The position numbers were made by a program, and so were the translations under genes. From the NCBI RefSeq assembly GCF_016086655.4, contig NC_052140.2, positions 18,228,001 through 18,292,000 of the forward strand: a stretch of DNA of 64,000 bases, given 5' to 3'. The notes under the pieces were generated by a model that was given only the letters and a program-made list of their open reading frames with translations, was not told the DNA's origin and ran no database searches. Below, in pieces: positions 49,011-60,460 of the stretch. The stretch is from Lepeophtheirus salmonis. Its lineage: Eukaryota > Arthropoda > Copepoda > Siphonostomatoida > Caligidae. Position 1 is the stretch's first letter; each line of letters opens with the position of its first letter.

Positions 49011-49904
49011 AACATCAGTCGTAAAAGCAGCGGTGACAGCGTGCAAAAATAAAACATGGACCAAAATGTGGGTGACGTGTTGACAAATGTGTTGATGGGG
49101 TGTTGGTAAAGGAAATATATTACGTAACTGACTGAGACTGGTAATGCCATTTAAGCCATATCCCAACCCCGTACCACTATATTATAACCATAGTACACAT
49201 AGTGGCAAGCTGGATGACATAATTGGGGCCGGAGCTTCTGGATCTACAAAGTGTAGGATCTCCTGGAAAAAAACAAGCCGCTTACGTAACGGAGCTTGAG
49301 CCTCTAGAGTTTGTATTTGGTGGGAGTCACAAATGTCAGTCTAAAGTTCAACTATAATAAACTTAGGAGTAATAATAGTATACTTTCTTGTAAAAATATT
49401 GTCATCTATTTAAAGGTTATTTGAGGAATGCTCTCCTTTGTAAATCAATCAATATTTCTTTGTAAATATCCAAGTGGCATTTAACTAAGGAAAAATGTTG
49501 TATACAAGTTGTGATTTTGTAGAAGTTGAACTGGTATAAGTTATTTGTACAAGTTGGAACCAAAAAAGAAGATGAATAATTTTAAATGAAGGATTTACAG
49601 TAATTGGGATGGGAATAATGCAATAATTGGATATTCCATAGATGATTAACATATTAGTGGTTTAATTTTTGACTATTTGAATCAAAATTACGGAGATATA
49701 AGTATTCTGTCCCACATTATAAAGTTCAGTTCATATGCCCATAGTTATTTTATTCATAATTACATAATACACATGTAGTCTTAATGGATAAAAACTAAAT
49801 GCTATCAATATATAGTTTTATTAGAATGAGTCATGCTGTAATTAAAAAATGTAACTTGTACAATGGGGTTATACAAGTTGCAACTCAGAAAGACATCGTT
49901 AAAA

Positions 49905-50168
49905 AAAATATATATAATGAAAAAAATTCCAAAATTTAATTTAAAATATTAATTTTTTTTGAGAAAATCTCAAAAATCTACAATTGCACACAAAAAATTA
50001 ATTCTTTATAAATGAAATTTCAATCATTAAATTTTTGGAAATTCTTTTCAAAATCCAAAGCTATTCTTAGAAAATTAAATTCTTGGTAAAAAAATTCAAA
50101 CATTAAAATAACATAAAGATATTCAAAATTTCACAGCTTTCCAAGCCCATCCCCTACAGACGACCCTG
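49905..50168 (+). repeat. AT-rich hAT-like repeat next to exon 2
   Basis: Units like attaaatttttggaaattct, tcaaaatccaaagctattct and agaaaattaaattc, ending in tttccaagcccatcccctac-agacgaccctg. It ends about 80 bp before the exon 2 acceptor, where it could influence splice choice. Confidence 0.6.
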
Positions 50169-50249
50169 ATTATAGAATATATAATATATATAACAACAGA
50201 TTAGTCTAGTTACTATAATTAGATTTACCTTTCCGTTAATTAATTACAG

Positions 50250-50557
50250 GGATAAAGGAAAAACTTGGTTACATAAAAAGTCTTGGAGTTAATGCCATTT
50301 GGTTTTCACCTTTCTATAAGAGTGGAGGAAAAGATTTGAGCTATGATGTAATAGATCATAGAGATGTGAATCGACTATTTGGAACAAAAGAGGATCTCGA
50401 CGAATTACTCACTATGATGGAAGAGCAAGGGATGTACGCCATATTGAGTTTTATTCCAAATCATACGAGCTGTAAATCTGAATGGTTTCAAAAGAGCCTA
50501 AAAGGGGATCCAGAGTACAAGGACTATTATGTTTGGAAGAATAAAACAAATAATTGG
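50250..50557 (+). CDS. GH13 / SLC3-like protein, exon 2 (first half of the barrel)
   Basis: Residues 69-171 of the same protein. The acceptor is taattacag and the donor gtaagt at 50558; phase is 1 in and 0 out. It encodes the helix after the Ca loop (IKEKLGYIKSLGVNAIWFSPFYKSGG), the S-YDVIDHRDVN-LFGT block, and GH13 region I as SFIPNHTS. Active family members have Asp at the position of S135 (DFVPNH), so a conserved active-site residue is already lost here. The exon finishes with the maltase hallmark KDYYVWKN followed by NNW. Sequons N139-H-T and N166-K-T suggest a glycosylated lumenal or extracellular domain. An AT-rich repeat ends only about 80 bp upstream of the acceptor. Confidence 0.93.
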
Positions 50558-50924
50558 GTAAGTCCTAAATATAGTTCTTTATTTTTTAGGGAGAGGGGCT
50601 TTGTTTTTTACTTTATTGCTATTGATGGTGAGAAAGTATTTATAAATACTTAAAACGATTCAATTTGAGTCATCTAGTGAGTACAAAATTATACATGTAT
50701 GTTGGTAATCCGTAGAGTCATTTTGGATCTACAAATAACAATGTATTCATATTAATAAAATAACGCAGTCGTTTTACATGTAGCCTCAAGCAGACATTTC
50801 ATCCTACAGAATAGTGTGTAGCTAAAGCTTACCCAGGTAGTGCGTCAGAGAATAAAATACTCTTTGTCTCCTAAGGTTACATTACAATTATTAATATCAA
50901 GCAGTTATAATAGTTATTTCAATC

Positions 50925-51725
50925 TTGAGGAGAGAACATTTAAGTATTGGGTAACTACGTGAGTGTGCTCACACAAACTGGAGAGTCACAATGAGGAATA
51001 CTTAGGGAGGTATTTTCTATATTATTAAGCAATATACGTCTGTTCATCGTCACCTAATAACTCCGGGTAATTCCAGATAATTCTGGGTAATACCGCTAGT
51101 GCCTACATATATTAATAAAAAAATCCGTCTGTTTTTGTGAATGTATGAATGTATGAAACATAGTCACATAGTTCACTGTATATAGTGATCCCTGATGTGT
51201 ATCATATGAATATTTTTGATCTAAGAAATAACTATTTACCTATAATACTGAAATGTTGTAGGGGTGTGCGTGCATATGTAGTACTGTTTCACTTTGTTTT
51301 TGATTATTACTCGCCTACATTTATCATAATTCACTTGCATTGGCTGTATATGTTAAGAATTGAATAGAATATAAAGGCTGGTATGTATGTAAAAATGAAT
51401 GAATTCGCTCTTTTTATTTAATATACGATGAGTACTGCTTTGTTTGTTTTTGTTAGTGAGCGCTCTAGAGATTAAAATACTAATCCGAAGTCCAATTCTA
51501 TTCATTCTTTTTTCGCAAACTATTATTATTATTCTTTTATTCTGGAAGACAGAACATGTCCTATGAATTTGATCTAAGTATTGATGAGTTACGAGTGAGT
51601 GAGGTTATGAAAATGGAGAATAACACCGAGGATTTTTTGAAGAGTTATCCCCTATATTATGAAGAAAAAAAATTGTATTTTAGTCAATGCATAATTACTT
51701 CAGGTAATACCGGGTATTACCACTG
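50925..51725 (+). repeat. Dispersed repeats C and others in intron 2
   Basis: Two full copies of repeat C at 50925-51095 and 51535-51725, both ending in 'ggtaataccggg'-type DNA. Between them lies a copy of the actgtatatagtgatccctg repeat (51165-51290) and a stretch shared with 36565-36640 (gctggtatgt-aaaatgaat, gcgctcta). Confidence 0.6.
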
Positions 51726-52439
51726 GTAGAATAATATGATCGATTTAGTAAGCCTCGTCCCAATAAAAAGTACTCATACAGGTCTATGATTACATGTGTA
51801 AAAAATACAAAATGTGGTTGTCAAATTCGTCAACAAGACGACCTACTTTGTCATTTTTTTTGTTACCCTTATGAAATAAACAATATTCGTTGTTCTAAAA
51901 AAGCTTTATTCTATCAAAGATTTGCCATCAAAAAATATCAAATCTAAACGTCAAAGGACCTATTTTATAGGTTTTTTTAAAGGAAAAATAATCTTGATTT
52001 TTCACTTGTTTTTACAGCAAAAGATTAAAAAATACAGGGTTTCAAATTTTAGCACCTTAACCCTCATAAGTTTAAAATTCAATTTTTGTTTTACCATATT
52101 TAAGTTGAACTAAACCTTTTATAAATAAATAAATACAGAATTCATGTAGTTAATTTCCATTAAAAGACTCAAAAGCTTTTAGCTTTAACGATAGGAGTGA
52201 GGATATCAAAGGGGTATTAATTGGGGTAACCAATAACGCGTGCGAGATTTATTTCTTATTTTTAATCTAGGTAAAGTTTTTATTTTTCATAGTCGTTGTC
52301 ATTATTCTTTAATTCTAGAAGAGAAAACATCTAATTATAAAGTAAAGTATTGGTGTACTCATGAAATACTGAGAGTAATATAGATGATTTATGCGGGAAT
52401 TATTCAGCAAGATTATCAATAGTGTTAAAACTCGGCCCA

Positions 52440-52935
52440 GCATCGATTTTTTTTTTTTGGTACGGTCTTAACTGATTTTTTCTAGACCGATAAGGACTGA
52501 TTTTCTTTAGGTCTCATTTTGTAGACCGATTTTAATTCGGTGTCAATTTATGTACCGATTTTTTTCGGTCTAATATACATATTATGATATAACATTTATT
52601 TTCTAGATCAACTGTCATTCATTTTTTGGAAAAAAAATCTCAAAAGTACAATACATGTTCTAGAACAAGTATTGTATACATATAAGAGACGGCGGGATCA
52701 AAATTAATTTGAGCTATCTCTGTTTAAACTTCATATAACGTTATTGTACTTGAAAAAACATATGATGTCATGTTATCTGTAAAATCGCTGTAAACGGATT
52801 TTTTTGGGACTGAACTAGACCGATTTTTTTACTTTGGACCGATTTAGACTGAATTTTTAAATGAGAACGTCCATACCAAATTTTTTCGGTCCAACAAAAA
52901 ATATAACGGTCTAAGACCGGTCTAGGATTTCCGGA
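52440..52935. repeat. Iterated accgattttt / aaaatcggt motif array
   Basis: Blocks of 'accgatttttttt', 'ttcggtct' and 'gaccgat' recur about a dozen times in two clusters (52445-52570 and 52795-52930), ending gaccggtctagg. The two clusters are roughly inverted against each other around an AT-rich middle, so this may be an element with iterated inverted ends. Confidence 0.55.
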
Positions 52936-53184
52936 TAGAAACTTAACAATAATTACCATACATTTTTCGTAGTCATCTATTTTTATTGCGAGTGGGGACC
53001 CAGAACCTACAATAGCATTAAATTACGATTGTATCCACGTTATTATTAATTTTCAGGTTTCATTACGCACCAAACGATATTTAAAACAAAAATATACGAT
53101 ATATTTTTTTATCATCTGTAAGCAGCAGCAGAAAAGGTAACATGAACACTGTCTCCTTTGTACTTGTTTTAGTATCTAGAAGAC

Positions 53185-53478
53185 TACAGATATCTCCCTA
53201 CAAACTGCCTACAATACCAAGAGTAACCAAAACTTATGCAGTACAATATTGCTGATTTCTGACCTGCCTCCATGTGGCTGTGTAGAAGCCCTGACCTAAA
53301 CCTCCTGGACTTTGTAGTGTATAGTTTCTTAGAGAAAGAGGTCATACCTACTTCTCATATAAAATTGGATTCGCTCCTTCCTGATTTATGAGCACATGGT
53401 ATGTTACTCGTCACGGCCATAATTCTGAAAAGCTGCCAATCTTTTCGTCGATGTGTCAAAGCTGTCATTGAATAAATA
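53185..53478 (+). pseudogene. Tc1-like transposase C-terminal fragment
   Basis: Reads CRSPDLNLLDFVVYSFLEKEVIPTSH, then with a stop DSLLPDL, then ILKSCQSFRRCVKAVIE. This is the third-Asp region and C-terminus of a Tc1-like transposase, from a different subfamily than the copies at 7 and 21 kb. Confidence 0.7.
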
Positions 53479-53807
53479 ATATACCTAAATATAGTATTTA
53501 ACCATATCACTAACTGGTTTTGATTTATATTTTCTCAATTTATGACTTTTCTTTTTAAGTCATGCTACTGTAAGTAGTTTTATATTAGCAAGTCATCAAA
53601 AAAACTGTTAATTGATAAATTGATAATTTGGTATATAAAGTCTGCAATTTACTTTGCTATTGATAAAAAGAGTAAAAAAATACCTAAATGGAGCTGGCTA
53701 TTATTTTTGTCCATTAGCGTTTTTTTCATCTTGAAGAAATTCTGCTTTGGTAATGAAAAGTTACTCATTTGGCGCTTCTCCTTGTGGCCTTCATGATTTA
53801 CAATCCA

Positions 53808-53935
53808 TTTTTTTAATGTTCCTGTAATTGGTTAGATGGAGTTTCACTGATTAAGTATATGTAAAAATTATGGTATTACATTTACTCCATTTAAACTAGT
53901 AATGTTTTAGTGAAATCCATATACATGAAGAAACA
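53808..53935 (+). repeat. Dispersed repeat A, copy 4 (truncated)
   Basis: aatgttcctgtaattggtta, gatggag, cactgattaagtata, aaaaattatggtattacatt and gtgaaatccatatacat match the earlier copies. It stops at about 53935. Confidence 0.65.
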
Positions 53936-54184
53936 CGCCACGTAGAATTACTAACGTAAACTGAATGTCTTTCAACAAAGTTTTTATATAATATATAAAA
54001 GGGATGTCAACCTGTCTTGTCTTAAAAGTCCTATAATACTCCATCAAAAGTCTGCGTCAATTACGACCCATTAATTTTTGGGTAAAATAAATAAATTAGT
54101 TACATGCTAATAAGTTAAGAATTTAAAACGAAATATGAATTCAATAAATACATATAATTTCAAATACAGATTCTTATCACCGAG

Positions 54185-55960
54185 AGTTGTCCTTGTACGT
54201 AGGAAGAATATCCCTAACTCCGAAAGCCGATTTCAAGCGGTCGATTGGCATAAAGTCGGTTCGATGTCCAAACTCTAGACTAAAGGTTCTGTTCAACTTA
54301 GACAGGGCTTTAAAAGAGCCTAAACGATGGTTTAAACGGTTTATTTCTCACCAAAATATAATCCAAATTCTTATGAGCTTCCAACGTGGTCCTCACTCTC
54401 GCCGGGTCGGATGCTCGGGGATACCTCTTGGGGGAGCATGCTTAATCTCATTGAAGCTCTGAAACAAGCTCTTATCGTTGGGTACACCAGTATGTTCGGT
54501 CAACGAAGCTGAACCTAAGATGTAGCGCATTGGAGAAAATATTGCTCCTGGTATAGCTAAGGTGGTAGAACGTAGGCCCAACATCACGAATTTAAGAGTG
54601 TCTACCCATGAGTTACGTTTCTGATACATTCTTGAAGCGAGAGAAGTCTTCAAAGTCCTGTGAAACCTCTCAATAATGTTGTTGGACTCAGGGTGATACG
54701 AGATGGTGAATAGGTTACTCGAACCGAGTAGTTGTCCCAAGCATTTCCATAGGGAACTAGTAAATTGAGCTCTCCGATCCGAGCGTATCAGGGACTCCGA
54801 ATCTTGATACCCATACCATGAAAAAGGTACTCCCTTTATTTTCTACTAAAGTGCCTTGTAAAGGAAGTGCTTCTGTCCATTTCGTAGCCCTATCCAAAAC
54901 CATCGGTAGGAATCGATATTCCTTTGATAGAGGCAGCGGCCTAACGAGGTTGATGTGGATGGTACTTAGCCTACCAGGATTCTGATTAAACGGCGATGTT
55001 CCATAAGGTTTTGTGTGCACTGAGAGCTTGTTTCTTTGACAGAATAAACACTCACTAGTCCAAGACTTGACGTCACTCCTAAGACACTGTCACGCGAATG
55101 ACTTTGCTATTTCACTTGAGTCAACTTAAATCCAGGACGTGAGAGACCATGTGCAGTTTCAAGAATTTTTTTCCTTAGCTTTACCGACGACACTGTAGCT
55201 CTAAAATTTTCTTGTGAACCAAAACCCCAAGGGTATTTTGTTCCTGAAGTTTCTTGAAGTTCATTGCTTGGACTTAAAGTCCAAACTCCGAGGTTTCGAC
55301 AATACTTCGTCAAGTACAATTTCTTTAAGGAAGGGAAACGCCTCTGCTGTGACCGATACTAAGAGCCGTGATAATGTGTCCGCCACAATATTGGACTTAC
55401 CGGACTTGTGAAGTTTCATGCAGTGAAACTCTGGTGTGAAATCAAAGGATCTGATTTGCCTCGAAATCCAGGATGGGTTACGAGACTCCAGAGCCGGTAT
55501 CAACAGCTTGTGGTCAGTAAATATTGTGAAACGAACCCCTTCTATGGACCAACGGAAGTGAGATAACGCTTCCTTAACAGCCAGGAGTTCCCTGTCGAAT
55601 GCTGAATAATTCTGCTATGCTGGGGTGAGAGACTTAGACTAACAGACTAACGGAGGCTAAGAACCAACAACCCACTGCTCAATCAACGGACCCATACCTT
55701 TCAACAAGGCGTCGTTTGAAAGTGCTAGAAACGTACTTTTGACACAAAAAGCTAACAAGGGCCTTTCCAACAGAGCAATCTTTATTCTCTGAAAGGCCTC
55801 ATCAAGCTCTGCTTCCCAATATAGTTTTGTGTGTGTGCACAACAATGTATGCAGTTTGCCTGTGTATTTTGCAAGATGAGGAAAAAATCTGGAATAGTAT
55901 TGCACGATACCGAGGAGAACCTGGAGTTCATTGGTACAATGAAAAATGATCAAGTATTTC
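54185..55960 (-). pseudogene. Ty3/gypsy-type retrotransposon pol relic
   Basis: Antisense to the host gene; order on the minus strand from high to low coordinates. At 55950-55660 is the RT/RNase H junction (LQVLLGIVQYYSRFFPHLAKY, then LALSNDALLKGMGPLIEQ). At 55500-55260 is the RNase H end (HKSGKSNIVADTLSRL). At 55320-55107 is the integrase N-terminal region. At 55020-54757 is the integrase core (YRFLPMVLDRATKWTEALPL and VSRFGVPDTL). At 54740-54393 is the core end (FTISYHPESNNIIERFHRTLK). At 54460-54187 is a C-terminal tail (DRLKSAFGVRD). Frameshifts and stops separate the blocks. Gag, protease and the palm of the RT are missing, and I found no LTRs, so it is a truncated insert. GC content is clearly above the surroundings. 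Confidence 0.85.
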
Positions 55961-56489
55961 TACATTCAGCAGTACATTTTAAAAATATGAAGGAACACTT
56001 CAGTATTTTCTCTAATTAACGAATATGTTTGATTGTTCCATTTTCTATATTTGTTACCTATTTACATTCAAAGATTAGAATCTGAAATAGTCATTAGCCA
56101 ATGGTAGCTCAAGATAATAGTTTCATTAAATAGAATTATTTCTAACATAAATATATATATACATATACGTACATATACTCGGGAGGACACTGATTTTTAT
56201 TGGAATATCCCTCATATCCCTAAACAAGACGAGAACATCCAAAAGTACTCAATTAGAGACATTACTTAGTGGTCCCTCTATATTTCTTAACTGTACTGCT
56301 GAGTGTAGAGTACTTGTTTTTCTTTTTAAATTACTTTTATTTGAATTATACAATTAATTCTGTATTTTTACATTTGAAAAATACATTATTTCTTTAGAAT
56401 TTAGTACTTAAAATATATATCTAAACTGTAAAAATGGTTTACTTGATAAAAAGTCAAAGAGGTGGAATGAAATTAGTGGATAATTATAT

Positions 56490-56880
56490 CTACAGAGTGA
56501 ACAGAAAATCTGGACAAAAAACATACTGTATACGTGAAAATAAAAAAACTTTACACTGTAACGCTATGGAATATCGACAGTGACAATATTTGTGTTTCCA
56601 AAACAGTAGGGAAACACTGCCATCCGAACTATCCATCCAAACCCAAAATGTACGTAGGAAAAACAAAATTGAAATCCAAAGCTCTGACTTGACAATTATC
56701 CTCGCGATGATTGTAAAATCATCGGGCATGTTAATTAAAAAAATGACATCCAACTTGGACGAAAACACTTTAGCATTAATTCCCGATTCATCGGATTTGG
56801 CTCGTAGCGTTCGAGCTGTACATTTTTTCTCACTTACATCTCTCATTTCCTCGTGCTCTCCTACGATCTGACCTTTGAGT
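56490..56880. other. Insert with open frames on both strands
   Basis: 118 codons on the minus strand (RDVSEKKCTARTLRAKSDES...) and 93 codons on the plus strand (SELSIQTQNVRRKNKIEIQS...) overlap. I recognise no family. The left edge, tacagagtgaacagaaaatc, and the more even base composition suggest a mobile element, but no matching right end was found. Confidence 0.35.
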
Positions 56881-57889
56881 GTCTCCTCAAATCCTCTCAG
56901 TGATTTGCCACACCAAATCCAACCAATTCTTCTAATATTATATCCATGCTCATAACAAACAGTAAATCACTGATCTTGCCTAACCGGATTTTATGCTTGT
57001 TCGTCACACCATGAGCTTCTTCCAATAGTAATGTCTAAAGTCTAATAATAATTGATAACTGGTTATTAAGTGATTAGTACTTCTTCCATTCGAATTGCTG
57101 TCGTGTTTGTTTATTTTTCTGTACTCATATATTTATTATTACTACTTATTTTGTCTTTGGTTCGAACACATTAGTCATTACATAAGTGATAGTATTATTT
57201 ACATTAAATAAAAGAAGCAAGTCTTCTCCCCCCCTTTTTTTCTATTGTTTTTGGAAATAACAAAAGTACCGTCACACTTAGCACAATAACTCACAATGTG
57301 AACAACAGTTTGTCACAAAAATTTTGACAGTCGTCTTTTGAAGATTGGTAATAACTCAAAATTGATGCGAATTTAATAAATAGCACCATCTATGGGTGGT
57401 GGAGACCGCGACTTTTTAGACCATGCGTTAAAGTAGTAAACAATATTAAGATTCATTTAGCTAAATACAATTTATAATAAACATAGTTCAAGTTCACAAA
57501 AACAAGTAAGTTTTACAGACTGAATGCACTCATTTTTCGAATATTCTATTAATAACGTACGCAGATATAAGGTAGTTTACAAAACACATATGAAAGTTTT
57601 TATCCCAAATTTTATATTCCTGTTTTAACATATGCTACCTCTTATATATAAGTTTGGAGGAATAAGTGTCATACATATATTATAAACTCATGGACCATAG
57701 CTCAAAGGTATTTATAAAATACCACAAACACCGAGGTGCCTACACCTTTCATAATCCCCTATTAAGCGTGTTCATTCAAGTATAGCGACTGGATGCCTTT
57801 CAGCAATAGTATTGTTACATTTCGATACATTTTTGACTAAAAATATAATATAAAAATTGCGCTAAGAGATGTATTTACAGGACCCTCTG

Positions 57890-58850
57890 CTGGTTTTTTA
57901 CTTGAGGTGGATGCTAGCTTAGGAATTTGAGGTATTGTATTTATTACTCACTGTAGCACACATGCATTACCCAGAGTAATTAAGTGTCGTCTGAAAGCTT
58001 ACTGGTTGAGTAAGTGAACTGCTGGGGCCCCAAGGTAAGTTAAATTTATCAGCAGTTGCTTGCCTGAGCATAATATTCACAAATGAAGCTTGGCCATGGG
58101 TTGTGCATGTAAACTACTGGAACCTATGGCATGTAAAATTATTCTGCCGCCACTTCTCAGAGCATCAAGGATCTCTTGTTATATCCCTTAAATAAACCCT
58201 ATACCACGTTTTGTGTAGCTCAACCTCTTGGATCCAAATCTGTTAAATATTAAAAAAAAAACATTTTTTTTTCCCCCGGGACCCAAAGGTTTTTCTCCAC
58301 AACCCGAGAGCCAAACTGTTTTTTGAATATTAGAAGGTAACTTTGATGCTTAAAAACGTGGTAGTGGGAATTTTCACTACCTTTGGGCCAAGCAATTAAT
58401 ATGTACATGATGCTCAAGGAAGTGGCTGCGTATAGATTTAATCTAACTTGAGGCTGTGCCGTTCACTTGAGCAACCAGTGGTCCAGGGGTCACTATCGAT
58501 TATTATTGTTCAGAAAAGAGGCAGTGGAAGAATTTAACTTATCTTAGGAAAAAAGTAATTTACCTGCAATAACCGTGTATTTTTGGATATTAGAAGTGAT
58601 CCATGATTCTCTTCTCCAGCGACCGGGGTGAAATTAAACCATACTCGGGGGACAGCAGATCATTTGCACACCCATGGAAAGGGATGTATTATAACATATT
58701 GCATGAGGTCCTCGATGCTCTCAAATGCAGCGGCATTGGAGTTAAAACTGCCTTGGAGATTACCCTTTCCCCTGAATAATCTGAGAGGTAGGTGTGCTTT
58801 TGGATATAAGAAGGGGTTCATGTACTGCGTGAGTTAAAGTAATATATACA
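57890..58850 (+). repeat. Longest array of the 105-bp diverged tandem repeat
   Basis: About eight to nine units run from 57890 to 58850. Scheme: cagttcacttgcacaaccg-gggtcc, ggggtgtattttggatatta, gaaggggtccttgatgctc, agaaa-gcggcagtggaattt and aacctacct-gggc. Units differ by 25-35 per cent by eye. The ORF at 58628 is part of it. Confidence 0.65.
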
Positions 58851-59074
58851 GAAAGACAAACTATGCTTTACTTTTATATAAGATAAAAATTTCTTTGCAT
58901 TTGTACCCTATGAAAATATTGGACAAATACACATATCAGTACCGAAGATAACAAGGGTTTTGATGTATAGTTTCTGAAATTTAATATAAATTAAATTGAA
59001 TTGATTTACAATTATATGTAAAACATACTTAACAAAAAATAATTCAGGAATATATCTTTCTGATATAATTGTAG

Positions 59075-59379
59075 ATTAGTACAACTGACCAAACAGCATG
59101 GGAAAAAGTCGATGACTCATACTACCTCCATCACTTTCTCCCAGAAATGCCGGATCTGAACCTCAAGAATGAAAACGTTCGGAATGAGTTGAAGAGTATC
59201 ATGCGATACTGGTTATGCAAGCCAGCAGTCTATGGTATACATATATCTGGCGTTAATTTGTTGATAGAAGACTATGATGACCCTGATATTATTCGTTCGG
59301 ATGTTAACTTAACTCTCTCACTTTTAGAAGAATGGAAAAAGGTTGCACACGAGAATGCCCATGAGGATCGTCTTAGAAG
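59075..59379 (+). CDS. GH13 / SLC3-like protein, exon 3 (region II, catalytic Asp lost)
   Basis: Residues 172-273 (last codon split). The acceptor is tgatataattgtag and the donor gtgatt at 59380; phase is 0 in and 2 out. It starts directly after NNW of exon 2, as maltases do (NNW then a TAW-x-YYLHHFLPEMPDLN block). PDLNLKNENVRNELKSIMRYWL is strongly diagnostic of the maltase/SLC3 group. Region II, normally GFR-I/L-DA-V with the nucleophile Asp, reads G-I-H-I-S-G-V (residues 225-231): the Arg is His227 and the nucleophile is Ser229. N249-L-T is a sequon. The reading frame is clean and codon use is normal, so this is divergence of function, not decay. Confidence 0.92.
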
Positions 59380-59629
59380 GTGATTTTTAAATTCTTTAAT
59401 GACATTGCAAAATTTCAACTATTTTTTTACTCTTGGATCGAAATAGTCTTTTCTTTAAGCAGAAGAAAAATGCCCGGTATAACACAAAAACTTATGCTTT
59501 TGTGGCCTAAAAAGTGCTTTTTTGAAGAAATATTCGTTCAATATTTACACGTTTGCGAGTTATTTTTCACATTGAGATAACTAAATGTATTAAAAAGTTA
59601 TTTGTTTACAGATTTAAAAAAAATTTCGA

Positions 59630-60030
59630 TTCCACCATGCAACAGCGTTTTGGCCCACAAGTTGAAACCTACATATGCTATTGTTATTTGAGCACTAGAA
59701 CGCGAAAATGACCATTAAACCTTACAACATTTACGGAGTTGGCCTTTAACGCCTATTTTTAAATCAAGTTTTTAAGGTATAACAACGATTCAGAACCATA
59801 TTTCCACATGAAAGAACTATATAGATGAAAATCAAATTAAATATCAAATTGATACAAAGATTTCAGTATTTGAAAAATAATTTATTTATTACTTTATCTT
59901 GATTAAAAATAATAAAAAAAATATATATTACCACCAAAAAATCGAATAAAATTAAAGAACTAACATAGAAGCTAATACCTTCTTTTTTCTTCAAGTCCTT
60001 TGTATCCTAGCTGAAGTTAAAGAATATAGC
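59630..60030 (+). repeat. Dispersed repeat E, copy 2
   Basis: Colinear with 12095-12495. Begins ccaccatgcaacagcgtttt and ends in cttcaagtcctttgtatc. Confidence 0.7.
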
Positions 60031-60269
60031 TTATATTTGAATTTACAAAACATTACCTTCAAAAAGGACAATTTAAATTCATTTTTGGTCTATTTAGATT
60101 TTAATATTTATTAAGAAATTTAATAAAATAAGCTGGTTAGATTGTGTGAATATAGATTACAATAATATCCAGGGGAATCATTGAACTGTTTATAAGATTA
60201 TAACTAACAATATACAATTAGATTTTTTAATTTCAATGTCAGGGGATTAAAACAAGTTTAAAGATGCTT

Positions 60270-60460
60270 CATATTCAAAATAATTCATAGTTATAAACTC
60301 ATAAGCGATTCAATTTTTTGGTACTGAATCGTAGTTATACCCTAACAACTTGATTTAAAAAAAGCTGTAAAGGGCATTCCTGTAAAGCTTCACAGTTTTA
60401 TTAGTCATTTTCGGCCTCTATGGCTTAAATAACAATAATACACGTGGGTTTCAGTCTGTG
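60270..60460 (-). repeat. Dispersed repeat E, inverted partial copy
   Basis: Its reverse complement reads gaaacccacgtgtattattg, ttatttaagcc, cgaaaatgactaataaa, ttaaatcaag and ggtataactacgattcagta, matching 59660-59800. Together they form a roughly 0.8-kb inverted pair. Confidence 0.65.

Larger units (their letters stand above)
2477..50249 (+). other. Giant intron 1 of the GH13-like gene (about 47.8 kb), hosting the globin gene
   Basis: Starts with gtaaga and ends with taattacag; both flanking exons are in phase 1 and the protein continues without loss across the junction. It contains a whole globin gene on the same strand and several kinds of transposon relic, listed separately. I saw no further GH13 exon in it, and none is needed: the residues at 68 and 70 are adjacent in maltases. 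Confidence 0.8.
50558..59074 (+). other. Intron 2 of the GH13-like gene (about 8.5 kb)
   Basis: Runs from donor gtaagt to acceptor ttgtag, phase 0. It holds dispersed repeats (50.9-52.4 kb), an iterated accgatttt motif array, a Tc1-like fragment, an antisense Ty3/gypsy relic and a diverged tandem repeat. No conserved exon was recognised between NNW and the TAW block, and none is expected from family alignments. Confidence 0.75.

Noticed and set aside
50558..50653. Exon 2 continuing to the stop at 50653
   Set aside because: The donor gtaagt follows NNW exactly where maltases continue with the TAW block found in exon 3; the read-through tail has no similarity.
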